Shown here: positions 1 through 7,942 of the stretch, in pieces | How the letters are laid out: each line of letters opens with the position of its first letter | How positions within the stretch are numbered: the first letter of the stretch is position 1 | Source: Scenedesmus sp. ARA3 | Lineage: Eukaryota; Chlorophyta; Chlorophyceae; Sphaeropleales; Scenedesmaceae | Assembly (NCBI GenBank): GCA_004335835.1 | Contig: RWJK01000304.1 | Coordinates: 2,505-13,674, forward strand | DNA: 11,170 bases | Direction of reading: 5' to 3' | Notes under the pieces: model-generated | Database searches by the model: none | Seen by the model: the letters and a program-made list of their open reading frames with translations, nothing else | What the model was told of the DNA's origin: nothing | Program-made: the position numbers and the translations under genes

Positions 1-75
1 GCAATGTAGACATGCACATGACAACGCAATGTAGACATGCACATGACAACGCAATGTAGACATGCACATGACAAC
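1..75. repeat. Three perfect copies of a 25-bp tandem repeat
   Basis: The unit GCAATGTAGACATGCACATG plus ACAAC occurs three times without a mismatch. It starts at the first base of the window, so more copies may lie to the left. The next 50 bases keep only scattered likeness (GCACGTGACAATGCGG). Confidence 0.95.
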
Positions 76-721
76 GCAGCTCGGCTCGCACGGCCAGGCG
101 CTGCACGTGACAATGCGGCTGGCTCATGAGGAGCGGTGCAATGAATGCAAGTCAGTGACGAAGCCGCCACTCAATGCAACCTCTGCTCGTGTTGATGCCA
201 CTAACAGCGGCACTCGAACATCATCTCAAGTCTGCTGCAATCCGCTGGCACTTTGAGGTTCCATGTTGCAACCATAGCTGTGCAAAATGCGCTACACAAT
301 ATGACAGCAATCGGTATGTCACTGCCGGCTTCAGTGCCGGGCCTGACACTCACCTCACTGCTTTGTCCGCTGCTGCTGCTGCTGCTGTTGTTGTTGGTGC
401 TGCTGCCGCTAGCTGCTGTTGGTTGCTGTCGCTGCGTTAGTTGCTGCTGTTGTCTGCTGCTGCTCATGTCCACTCCCACATTGACTTGCACCTTCACGCC
501 TGCTGTGTAGCCTGCCTTGTAGCCAGACTGCAGGAGACACATGCCCATGCAAACAGTGTGAAACTTATGTTGAAAAAGGGCATGATGCATATGCATAACA
601 ACAAACCATCAAGCTGGGGTGAACATGGTCAGCCGTGCAGCCCGCCTTGTTGCCAGACTGCAGGATAACGCACCCGCGCGCACACCAGCGTACACCGAAT
701 ACTGATAACGGCCACGCAACA
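76..721. other. No supported gene
   Basis: Apart from the CTG/TTG tract, no splice-consistent exon or motif was found. A short phrase around 500-535 (GTGTAGCCTGCCTTGTAGCCAGACTGCAGGA) recurs in part near 635-665 (CAGCCCGCCTTGTTGCCAGACTGCAGGA), about 130 bases away. This is a weak direct repeat of the same general kind as in the introns. Confidence 0.5.
368..466. repeat. Imperfect CTG/TTG tract
   Basis: The plus strand has CTG runs, TTG runs and more CTG in a roughly 100-base low-complexity block. It makes long open frames on both strands (Leu, Cys or Ala on plus; Gln, Asn or Ser on minus), none with a recognisable domain. Confidence 0.7.
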
Positions 722-1189
722 TCATGCTAATAACGTGAGCTGGGATGCTGATGGTGTGTTGCGTTCCACAGAGGGCATGGTTAGATGCCAACATGACCTT
801 GCTGAGCTTGTAAGCAGTGGCCAGCTGGCACTGCTGGCCCTGACAGCTTCCCTGACCAGCATGCATGCTTTCAAACTGCTGCTGATATGCGATGCAATAT
901 CCGTTTTGGTCAATTGTTCAACTACATCACCCACCTCATATGCTTGCTGCACCTCTTCCTGCAAGGCAGCAAGGCGCCTGGCTATGTGCACAGGCACCTG
1001 CTGCTGCTGCTCCTGCACTTGGTCCGCAGCTGTCCGCTGCTCAACTGCTGTTTGGGCTGATGTGTTCGTTGCTCGCGCGATGCCATGTCTGTGCTGACAT
1101 TTGCTGGAGCCGGGACAGCGTGGTAGAAGTACTGGTGCAGCCCGCGCTACAGCTGCATGCTGCATGCGAACGTGCGTACAGGGATGCAT
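722..1189 (-). CDS. Possible coiled-coil-like ORF, doubtful
   Basis: A 155-codon open frame contains a helical, charged stretch in its middle: SAQTAVEQRTAADQVQ, then EQQQQVPVHIARRLAALQEE, then VQQAYEVGDVVEQLTKTD. Spacing of Leu, Val and Ala would suit a short coiled coil. The flanks are Cys- and Ser-rich and look non-coding. The stretch also contains acceptor-like CTTGCAG and donor-like GTGGGTG, so a small internal exon is possible. No family is recognised, and it may be a chance frame in CAG-rich DNA. Confidence 0.25.
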   Translation of the reverse strand: MHPCTHVRMQHAAVARAAPVLLPRCPGSSKCQHRHGIARATNTSAQTAVEQRTAADQVQEQQQQVPVHIARRLAALQEEVQQAYEVGDVVEQLTKTDIASHISSSLKACMLVREAVRASSASWPLLTSSARSCWHLTMPSVERNTPSASQLTLLA

Positions 1190-1682
1190 GACGGCACTTT
1201 TTTCCGATATAAAACAATCCAGCTATTACTTGTCGAGCGAATCGCTTATGAGTGTAATGGCAATGGTCCTGACAGCAGTTCTGTGGCTACCTCAAGAAAC
1301 ACTGCAAGTGCCAGTGTACACCAGATTCACCAAAATGGTGTTTCCGTTCAACAAGCATCAGCACACAACGAAGGTGATCCACACTAGGCGCTTAGCGGTT
1401 GCCCTTGCGCCATCAATAACCGCACCAACCTGCCTGCCACCCTGCACCCTAACACGCCATGTCAAAATGCGCCGTGTGACAATGACAGCCCATACATCTA
1501 CAACAGCAAGTTTGATATTCAAACCACCACCCATTTGGTCTCAACACCACACAGGGAACGAACCTGCCAACCAAGTCGCACACAGTGGGAGCCCCTGCAA
1601 GTTTTTTTGATAGTGGCCCTACAAGCTCTTTGACAGGTTTCCTGCAAGCTGTTTTGGCAGAGCCCTCGAAGCATACTCATCC
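1190..1682. other. 3' flank of the dioxygenase gene, no feature seen
   Basis: This is downstream of the minus-strand stop at 1683. No TGTAA, the usual polyadenylation signal in volvocalean algae, was seen on the minus strand here, nor AATAAA. The plus-strand frame at 1101-1610 has no recognisable motif and composition like the surrounding non-coding DNA. Confidence 0.4.
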
Positions 1683-2348
1683 TCAGCCTCCTTGACGGAA
1701 TGTATCTTCATCCTCCTCGCTGCACTCATCATCATCGTCATCTTCCCCATCTCCCATCACCTCATCCGACACAAACGCTGCCAGCGTCTGCATTTTCCCG
1801 CCAAACGGCGCCTGCTCTGCTGCCGCTGCCTCTCCCTCCTCTCCCTCTGGGGGCTCCATAGGGTATAGGTTGAACCCCAGGTGTTCAAACGCGACTGCGC
1901 TGACAGCTGAGGGCCCTAGCAGGGTCAAACCGTTCCTGGCCACAACAACATCAACCTGCGAGGCATAGCAGCAGCAGCACGCGGGCAGGTGAGCAAACAG
2001 CAAACAACACAGCCCCTTGGTGTGAAAACCGCCTCAGCGGATGAATGACAACAGCCAACATCCTGCTGCTCTCGCCAGGGATGACTGTATGCGAGCGTAT
2101 GCATCATGCACGAGACTTACTGCCCAGAGCAAATGCAACTAAATGCAAATACAAGTATCGCAGGCTCTCACCAGCTGCACTCCAGAAGCATCATCGCCCT
2201 CCACTGCAGCAACCTGCAAGCAGGGCAGCCGCTGCTGCTGCTGTCTGCTGCTGCCTCCTGTCGCATCATCGCCCCCACAACTCAAGCTGTCAAGCGCGCC
2301 TGCCAAGCCGTCTGCGGCAGCCGCTGCAGCATCTGTGACTTCCCCATC

Positions 2349-2405
<57 letters not shown>

Positions 2406-5400
2406 TATGCTGGCGCACTGCAGCGCCTGCTGTGCGCTGCTGGGGTCGAGCCGTGTGAGCTGCAGCTGCTCCAAGTCCTCTGGCAAGTCCCCCACCGCCT
2501 GCAGCAGCATAGCACACGTGCATATGCAAGCCATGCTGTCAGCGGTACCATAAATGAGGCACTCCTGCTCTGTAGTCACTATGGGTCTAGGCAATAGGTA
2601 CAATACATCAGTGCAGCCAAGTCCGGTGGCATCCGGCAGGTCGCCCACAGCCTGCAGCAGCATATAACATAGCCTCTGTTGCAGAAGCATCGTGCGGGAA
2701 CAGGGCATCTCAGCTCTTGCTGTGTGAGCTTCAGCTGCTCCAAGTCACCCAGCAAGTCACCCACAGCCTGCAACAGCACAGTAGGTTCGCATGCGGTCAG
2801 GGCAGGCAACATGGTTTATCAGTGCTGCTGTATGCAAGCTGCTCAAGCCTTGTAAGCATCAGGTGCATACGCCATCTGGCAAGTCACCCACAGCCCTGCA
2901 GCAGCACAGCACATACATGTATGCATACAGTCAGGCAATCCTTCTCCAACACAGGGAGGCTGCGCCCACCGGCAGCATGCCTGTACAATGCCTGAAAACT
3001 GGCCACAGTGCGGCACGACAACCCCACAACATCTCCTGCAAGTCAACCCCTCACAACAAATCACCTGAGGCTGCTGTGCCGACCAGATGACAAACATCAC
3101 GCCCACAACAGCCCACACTGCGCCTCACACCAGCCCTGCAGACTTTCCTGCAAGCCAATTCCTGCATGTCAGCCCACCTGCGGCTGCTGCGCCTACCAGT
3201 TGATCAAACCCGGCCCACAACAGCCCACAGTGCGCGAGTGGCATCCTCAAACACTCTCCTGCAAGTCAACCCTGCAAGCCAGCCCACCTGCGGCCGCTGC
3301 GCCCACCAGCTGACCCGCAGCACACCTGCAACCGCCAACCCACCTGCGACCGCTGCGCCCACAGGTTGACCGGCAGCATAACTGCAGCTGTCCACAACAC
3401 AGCACATTCATTGCACGACAATTCCTGCAAGCCCACCCTGCAAAGCAGCCCACCTGCGGCCTCTGCGCCCGCCATTTGACCAGCAGCATACATGCATCCG
3501 GCCCGCAACTGCCCACAGTGCGCCACAAAACTGTGGCCGCTGCGCCCACCAGTTGACCAGCAGCATGCCTGCCACTGCACACATCACCAAAAAGCAACCA
3601 ACACGATTAACTTCTGTGCGCCACCCCTTGCAACTGCGGCTGCTGCGCCCACCAGTTGACCAGCAGCGTGGCCCTCAGGCTGCCGCTGCAGCTGACACAA
3701 TATGAGTCACCCAACCTTTCTGCAGTTCCTTCCTACAAGCCCCACCACCTGGGGCTGTTGCTGCAGCTGTCTAGCACACCAGCCCAACAAACTTCCCTAC
3801 ATCATTTCCTGCAAGCCGACCTCAACGCACCTGCGGCTGCTGCGTCCACCAGTTGACCAGCAGCGTGGCCCTCAGGCTGCCGCTGCAGCTGTCCAGCACG
3901 CCACACAACAACCTTTCACACTTTCCTGCAAGCCAGTCCTGCAAGCCAGCCCACCTGCGGCCGCTGCGCCCACCAGTTGACCAGCAGCGTGGCCCTCAGG
4001 CTGCCGCTGCAGCTGTCCAGCACACCATGCGCCAGCCGGCCGTCAAACAGGCAGTAGCTGCCGCGCTGCGGCCACACCAGCACGCTGGCGGCTGCTGACT
4101 CGGGCACTGAGGTGCGCAGCTCGGGGTCGTAAACCTGCTGCAGGATGACGGTGGGCGCTGCAAAAGGCCAAACACACGCCACGGCAGAAGCAGCAATGTT
4201 TGACGCCAGGTGGTGACTAAACATGGCATGGTGAAACTAACGTGCACAGCCCTGGGTCGTACACCTGCTGCAGGATGACCGTTTGGGCTGCAAAGAGCAG
4301 GCCGACAGAGAGGGCTGATTGCAACAGCAAGCAGCCACAGCGATGCAGCACAAGTAACTTTGGGTGGTGACTGCACGGGGCTTTGGCGCTGCACGCAGTT
4401 GTCTGCTGCTGCTGTTGTCATGCTGTGGGGCTCTTGCACGGTGCATGCATGCTGCATTGTGCTGCATCACCGCTGACACCACGCGCTTTACATGACCGTC
4501 ACATCAAACAAGCCATTGCCTACCTTGCCGCACGCCGTCCCAGTCATCCTCATCTGCCGCCGCCGGTGCTGCTGCTGCCGCTGCTGCTGCTCCTGCTGCT
4601 GCTGCGCCGCTGTCTTCACTGCTGCCACAGCTGCATGGCCTCCACCCAGCACCGCTGCTACCGCCATTGCTGCTGTCACCAGCTGCTGCTGCTGCTGCTG
4701 GGCCGCTGCTGCCAGTCAGGTACAGCACGGAGGACCAGAGCGGGTTGAGCATCTCGCCGCTGCTGCGCATCACGTGCTCATCCTTGTCAAAGTGGAAGCC
4801 CAGGCCCTTGCCAGGCTCATACACCTGCAGGGCAGAGTTAGAATGCTGCTTCAGTTGTGTTGACTGCCAAGGTCTTGCTTATATCTCCTGCTGTGGTGTT
4901 GGTGTTTGTCAAAGTGGAAGCCCAGGCCCTTGCCAGGCTCATACACCTGCGGGGGCAGGGTGATGATGAACAAAGAAAGGGGATTAGGGTCTTGATCAGC
5001 ATTGCTGGTGACGGTGATGGTGATGGTGTCAAAGTGGAAGTCCAGGCCCTTGCCAGGCTCGTACACCTGCAGGGCAGGATGATGCAGGTGCTTCAGTTGC
5101 ATTCCTGGTTGATGTCTTGCTTACATTTGCTGCTGTGGTGAGGTGTTTGTTGTAATGAGGACCAAAGCCCTTGTCAGGCTTGTATACCAGCAGGGCAGGA
5201 TGCAAACACCATTCCCTTCACAGATATGCTTGCTACCATGCAATCTCACCTCAATGCTGAGGACATGCAGCTAAGAGTGTTTGGCTTCACAGCTGTACGG
5301 CCTGGACTGCCAGTGTCACTCAGAGCCCAGAGCACGTCCTGCTCTCCTCTTCACCAAAAACCCTACCAGCCTGATGCAATGCTTATAGTTCACAAATTAC

Positions 5401-5857
5401 GCCAAGCGCAATACATGAACCAAGCTGCTGAGGGTCCACTACTGACAGTGAGTTAGCACATCAGAGGGGTCTGCATCCGCACCTGCACCCAGTACTCTGC
5501 TCCCTGCCAATCCTCAGGCAGGTGCTGCTGCACATGCTGCTTGTAAAGCAGGTGGATGGCCAGCTCGGTGGGCGTCCTGCAAGTGTCAGGGCCTGCAAGG
5601 ATGCTTTCCTGCAAGCACAGCAGCAGCACCAGCAGCAGCAGCAGCAGCAGACTTGCTGCACTGTCCTGCTGCCGGCAGCCCTCCAGCAGCCGTAAACTTG
5701 CAGACAAATCATACCACTTTTACGACAGTTGTGGGGTTACCTTGCTGACCCAGAAGTTGTCGCATTTCGACAAAGGCTCGGCATCCTTTGCTGTCATTCG
5801 CAGCACATATGCGCACACAGCTTCAGGGAAAACCTTCACTAGTGTATCCGGCCACAT
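1683..5857 (-). CDS. 2OG-Fe(II) dioxygenase-like protein, six exons, 448 aa
   Basis: Exons on the minus strand: 5857-5741, 5608-5483, 4824-4524, 4157-3955, 2498-2172, 1955-1683 (TGA). Introns are all GT-AG and every junction is in phase (0, 0, 1, 0, 0). Exon 1 begins MWPDTLVKVFPEAVC; an in-frame TGA lies seven codons upstream with no AG between it and the ATG, which fixes the start. Residues 75-97 read GAEYWVQ-VYEPGKGLGFHFDKDE, giving the iron-binding HxD (H92, D94). SSVLYL follows at 112-117, then PTVILQQ (183-189), the distal histidine H225 (LAHGVLD), the presumed 2-oxoglutarate-binding R236, and VNWWAQRPQ (241-249). This order matches the double-stranded beta-helix of Fe(II)/2OG oxygenases. 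Oddities: a roughly 60-residue Ala/Ser/Gly-rich insert (about 120-180) splits the core; beyond 250 there is a helical start (AVGDLPEDLEQLQLT), 19 Gln (281-299), an Ala/Gly/Ser-rich part, VDVVVARNGLTLLGP and an acidic tail (MGDGEDDDDDECSEEDEDT). No signal peptide or membrane segment is evident. Substrate is unknown; the exon model is inferred without transcript data, and exons 3 and 5 could hide an unrecognised intron in their low-complexity parts. Confidence 0.8.
2349..2405 (-). repeat. CAG tract encoding 19 glutamines in dioxygenase exon 5
   Basis: On the coding strand the run is five CAG, one CAA, twelve CAG and one CAA, in frame. The twelve uninterrupted CAG codons should be length-variable between strains. 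The reading frame on both sides agrees with the splice phases, so the tract is most likely translated. Confidence 0.85.
2473..2910 (-). repeat. Array of 4 copies of the acceptor and start of dioxygenase exon 5
   Basis: The true exon starts at 2498 after TGCTGCTGCAG and encodes AVGDLPEDLEQLQLT. Copies in intron 4 start near 2651 (AVGDLPDAT), 2767 (AVGDLLGDLEQLKLTQQE, the longest, about 50 nt) and 2895 (one extra base at the junction). All keep the CTGCTGCAG-like acceptor; in the 2767 copy it is CTGTTGCAG. Spacings are 153, 116 and 128 bases. This array grows from the right-hand exon while the donor-side array grows from the left-hand exon, so together they fill most of the 1,456-base intron. 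Confidence 0.82.
2956..4027 (-). repeat. Array of ~9 copies of the 3' end and donor of dioxygenase exon 4
   Basis: The true exon ends at 3955 with LLVNWWAQRPQ and donor GTGGGC. Copies of that exon end follow in intron 4 with plus-strand starts at 3831, 3634, 3531, 3453, 3343, 3288, 3178, 3065 and a remnant near 2956. The 3831 copy matches about 72 nt back to GVLDSCSGSLRATLLVNWW. The 3634 copy matches about 60 nt, and the rest 28-40 nt. Donor GT is kept at 3831 (GTGCGT), 3453, 3343, 3288, 3178 and 3065, and lost at 3634 (TT) and 3531 (TT). The 3178 copy has an in-frame TAG (INW-stop). Length and identity fall with distance from the exon, which points to successive local duplication. Confidence 0.85.
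4240..4292 (-). repeat. Single partial copy of the acceptor and start of dioxygenase exon 4
   Basis: Exon 4 starts at 4157 after CTTTTGCAG and encodes PTVILQQVYDPELRT. A copy 120 bases upstream in intron 3 starts at 4277 after CTCTTTGCAG and encodes QTVILQQVYDPGLCT before it diverges. The acceptor is intact. The copy has an in-frame stop soon after it diverges (TGCACGTTAG), so using it as the exon would break the protein. Confidence 0.8.
4564..4705 (-). repeat. GCN/CTG-rich low-complexity insert inside dioxygenase exon 3
   Basis: On the coding strand this encodes Ala-rich and Ser/Gly-rich stretches, including a run of eight alanines (AAGAAAAAAAA). It separates SSVLYLTG from PTVILQQ, which are close together in related oxygenase folds. 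The frame is open throughout and the exon length fits the phases on both sides, so a coding insert is preferred over an intron. Confidence 0.65.
4786..5200 (-). repeat. ~121-bp tandem array carrying the acceptor and first codons of dioxygenase exon 3
   Basis: Four units begin (on the plus strand) near 4786, 4908, 5028 and 5149, a spacing of 120-122 bases. Each holds the intron end, a CCCTGCAG-type acceptor and about 39 nt that encode VYEPGKGLGFHFD. The unit at 4786 is the real exon 3. The second unit is identical through TTTGAC and keeps a good acceptor (CCCGCAG). The third has GLDFHFD and keeps CCTGCAG. The fourth is decayed (VYKPDKGFG...) and its acceptor AG has become TG. After TTTGAC each copy runs into unrelated sequence; the third runs into a CACCATCACC simple repeat. 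Intron sequence between the copies is also shared, so the duplicated unit spans the splice site. The array lies in intron 2. Confidence 0.88.
5620..5652 (-). repeat. CTG run just upstream of the exon 2 acceptor of the dioxygenase gene
   Basis: On the coding strand intron 1 contains CTG repeats, interrupted by GTG, ending about ten bases before TGCTTGCAG at 5609. It may serve in place of a normal polypyrimidine tract. A second acceptor-like site (ACTTGCAG) lies at 5577, but using it would break the reading phase with exon 1, so 5608 is taken as the exon start. Confidence 0.6.
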
Positions 5858-6267
5858 CGTGTTGTTTTTTGTCGTTCAAGAGAATGTAGCAACAGCAGCA
5901 GCAGAGGGTGTTGCAGTGGTGGGCGGCAATCAAGGTGCAGCGGTCAAAGTGCAGCAGATGCAGTTGACTTCATCGGTCACTTAAGCCTGTAGTTGAAGCT
6001 GCAGATTGGGACTATTCACTGCTGTGGCAGGTTCTGCTGTTGCACCAGCAACATGTCACAAATCCAACTGCCAGTGTCATGACAGTGATCACATGTCACA
6101 CGACTGCTGTGACACAGCCTGCCAGGCTATGGCGGGGCGCTTCTGCAGCGCCGCACATCTCAAAGCCACACTTGTTTGCCTGCCAAGCATAGGTGTAGCC
6201 CCCCACCAATCACAGTGCCACCAAACACGATTTCAGGCGTCACCCCGCCAGGGCATGCCTTCTGTCA
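5858..6267. other. Spacer between the two genes, presumed 5' region of the dioxygenase gene
   Basis: Just upstream of the dioxygenase ATG the leader reads ACAAAAAACAACACG, with A at -3. No TATA box or other promoter element could be assigned. Near 6050-6115 there is a small cluster of ACATGTCACA direct repeats and TGTCATGACA/TGTGACA inverted words, which could be a protein-binding region or chance. Confidence 0.35.
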
Positions 6268-6363
6268 TCATTTGCAGGAGCCGCTGTCAGCTGGTGAGCA
6301 CTGTGTCAGCACATCGCATGGGTTGCCGTCCCTCAGTGCCAGGTGCAGGTGGGCGTTTCTGCC
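6268..6363 (-). pseudogene. Partial tandem copy of the last M23 exon
   Basis: This segment repeats the 3' end of M23 exon 4, displaced 200 bases downstream. It encodes GRNAHLHLALRDGNPCDVL followed by TQCSPADSGSCK and TGA; the true exon has VMCVPADSRSCK and TGA at the same place. Similarity starts at the GGCAGRAACGCCCACC stretch and runs through the stop codon into AATGATGACAG. The front of the exon (NIVARPGQAVAKGE...) and its acceptor site are missing, so the copy cannot replace the true exon by a simple splice. Amino-acid changes are few, which suggests a recent duplication or selection. It lies in the 610-base spacer before the dioxygenase gene. Confidence 0.75.
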
Positions 6364-6467
6364 TTTAAAAGCACAGCAAGCCTTGCTTGCGTTGTAGGGT
6401 GGTTCATGAAGTGTTTGAGCACACAAGGGACCACCACTTCCCCATGCCCTGTCAGCAGCGTTGTGCT

Positions 6468-6986
6468 TCACTTGCAGGAGCGGCTGTCGGCTGGTACACA
6501 CATGACCAGCACATCACATGGGTTGCCGTCCCTCACAGCCAGGTGCAGGTGGGCGTTCCTGCCATTGTATGCGCCCACATAGCCCACCAGCTCTCCTTTT
6601 GCTACTGCCTGGCCGGGCCTGGCAACGATGTTCTGCGGGCAGGCAGGTACACAAAAAGCCGTCCATTTGGCTGACAGATTTTTAAACAATACTGGTGCCA
6701 GCAGTTCCAGTGGAACATCCTTGAACCAATTTGATTGTGGTGTGGCAACATCAGTGCAACTAGTGCACGCTGGGGTTGAATCGCATGGTCAGCGAGGCAG
6801 TGTGCCAGAGCCTATCGCTGCACACTAGCAGCTGCCATGGCGTCCCGCCCCTTACCTGTAGGTGTGTGTAGTAGTACTGCTTGCCGTCTGACCCATTCAG
6901 GTAGAAGCTGTTGAGGCTGAACCTGTCCTTCAGCTCCTGAGGTGTCTTGCCCCAGCTACACAGCAAGAGCGCCACCATTGGCAAAC

Positions 6987-7018
<32 letters not shown>

Positions 7019-7942
7019 TTGTGACATCATGCGGTAGACAGCACACAGGGTAGCAGCGCCTGGTGATGCAAGAAGTGTGCATTGGCTGCCAACCCTTGAG
7101 GCTGATCCCACATGCGCAGTTGCGCAGCAGCACCAGCATTGCGTTACAGTTTCCAAATGCTTTGGTGAAAAGTTGCTTTGCATGTTGATCACACCCGAGC
7201 CCAGCAGCTTGTGTCTGTATTTGGGCTTTCACTGCAACATCCAGAAAAACACTTGCCCAGCACCAGCACCTGCACTGGCTGCGGCAGGCTCGCTGTGCCC
7301 TGGGCTCTCAACTACAAAAGATGGCCTAGGCAAGACCTTTTTCGCAGCTTTGGCACGTAACAGCTTGGCCTTTGCCGTGTGTCCTCTGCAGACTGCGGCA
7401 GCAGCTGCTACGCTGACAGCAGTCCACACAATGAAAGGGCTGCCCGGGGCCAGCCAAGCAACTCACACACACTGCTTGTCTTTGGCTGGGTCACACACAG
7501 TGCCAGCCACTAAGGCATACACTGGCATGCCTGCTGCCGCCAGGAAGTCAACACTGCTGTAGTCCTGCCAGCGGGACCTGCCCAGGCGCTTGACATGAGC
7601 AGCAGGGCCTGCAAAGGCACGCGACACCCATTCATGCAACATAATCTCTGAATGTCGTCGTGTACGAGGACTTCATCTAATATACGTTGTAATTATTGAT
7701 GCTTGAGCTTGTGAACCTTTTGTACAGTTGTTGCCAGTCGCCAGCATGTGCTGCTGCTGCTGGTGGTGCTGCTGCTGCTGCTGCTGCTGGTGCTGCTGCT
7801 GCCGCCGTTAATCATCACCTTCGCCCAGACGATAGTTCAGCGACTTCATCGGGTTCAAGCATCCTGCTGGCAGGCCCGACACCACGTGAAGCAGCAGAGG
7901 CCCGAGGATCGCCAGCAGAGACTTTGCTGAGAGCTGAGCCAT
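6468..7942 (-). CDS. Secreted M23 (LytM-like) peptidase-domain protein, four exons, 176 aa
   Basis: Exons on the minus strand: 7942-7819, 7608-7467, 6955-6856, 6632-6468 (TGA). Introns 210, 509 and 223 nt follow GT-AG with donors GTGATG, GTGAGT and GTAAGG, and all junctions are in phase (1, 2, 0). Residues 1-25 (MAQLSAKSLLAILGPLLLHV...) form a clear signal peptide, so the product is probably secreted or sent to the cell wall. The M23 fold is seen in order: DYSSVDFLAAAGMPVYALV with D62 as zinc ligand, AGTV (76-79), SDGKQYYYTHL with H120, RPGQAVAKGELVGYVG (127-142) and the HxH motif NAHLHLAV (H150, H152). M23 enzymes are zinc endopeptidases that cut glycine-rich or peptidoglycan peptides. The residue normally His in HxGxD or HDYPAxD is not His here (Y58, or Q56), so activity is doubtful. 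Six cysteines (28, 80, 88, 161, 167, 175) could form disulfides. The protein stops about 14 residues after the domain. ATG 7942 is chosen for the signal peptide; an in-frame TAG lies eight codons upstream. Confidence 0.78.
6989..7017 (-). repeat. CTG run upstream of the M23 exon 3 acceptor
   Basis: An uninterrupted run of CTG on the coding strand (CAG on the plus strand) lies in M23 intron 2, about 30 bases before the TGTGTAG acceptor at 6956. Its position resembles that of the CTG run in dioxygenase intron 1. Confidence 0.75.
7748..7805 (-). repeat. CAG-rich run in M23 intron 1
   Basis: The plus strand shows repeated CTG with GTG interruptions, so the coding strand is CAG-rich. It begins about 14 bases after the exon 1 donor (GTGATG at 7818). 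It is intronic in the model, since exon 1 joins exon 2 in phase without it. Confidence 0.75.

Noticed and set aside
1..75. 25-bp repeats as a CRISPR array
   Set aside because: Units are directly adjacent with no spacers and the DNA is eukaryotic.
2106..2597. Plus-strand frame with a long leucine run resembling a membrane segment
   Set aside because: It is the antisense of the CAG tract of dioxygenase exon 5, whose splice phases support the minus strand.
3166..3369. Plus-strand frames with repeated PPAAAAPTS-like phrases as a repetitive protein
   Set aside because: They are the antisense of the exon 4 donor copies; repetition is explained by the intron array.
4851..5102. Minus-strand frames with two extra VYEPGKGL segments as a separate gene or protein repeat
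   Set aside because: Each copy breaks off after FHFD and is preceded by an acceptor-like intron end; they are exon-edge copies within intron 2.
5453..5707. Continuous reading of the exon 2 frame upstream into a Leu-rich run (LLLLLLLVLLL)
   Set aside because: It would look like a membrane segment, but exon 1 joins in phase at 5608 with a good acceptor, so the CTG run is better read as intron.
6115..6245. Minus-strand phrase that reads YTYAWQANKCGFEMCGAAEA
   Set aside because: It looks protein-like, but a stop lies just upstream in the same frame with no AG acceptor between, so no exon can be built.
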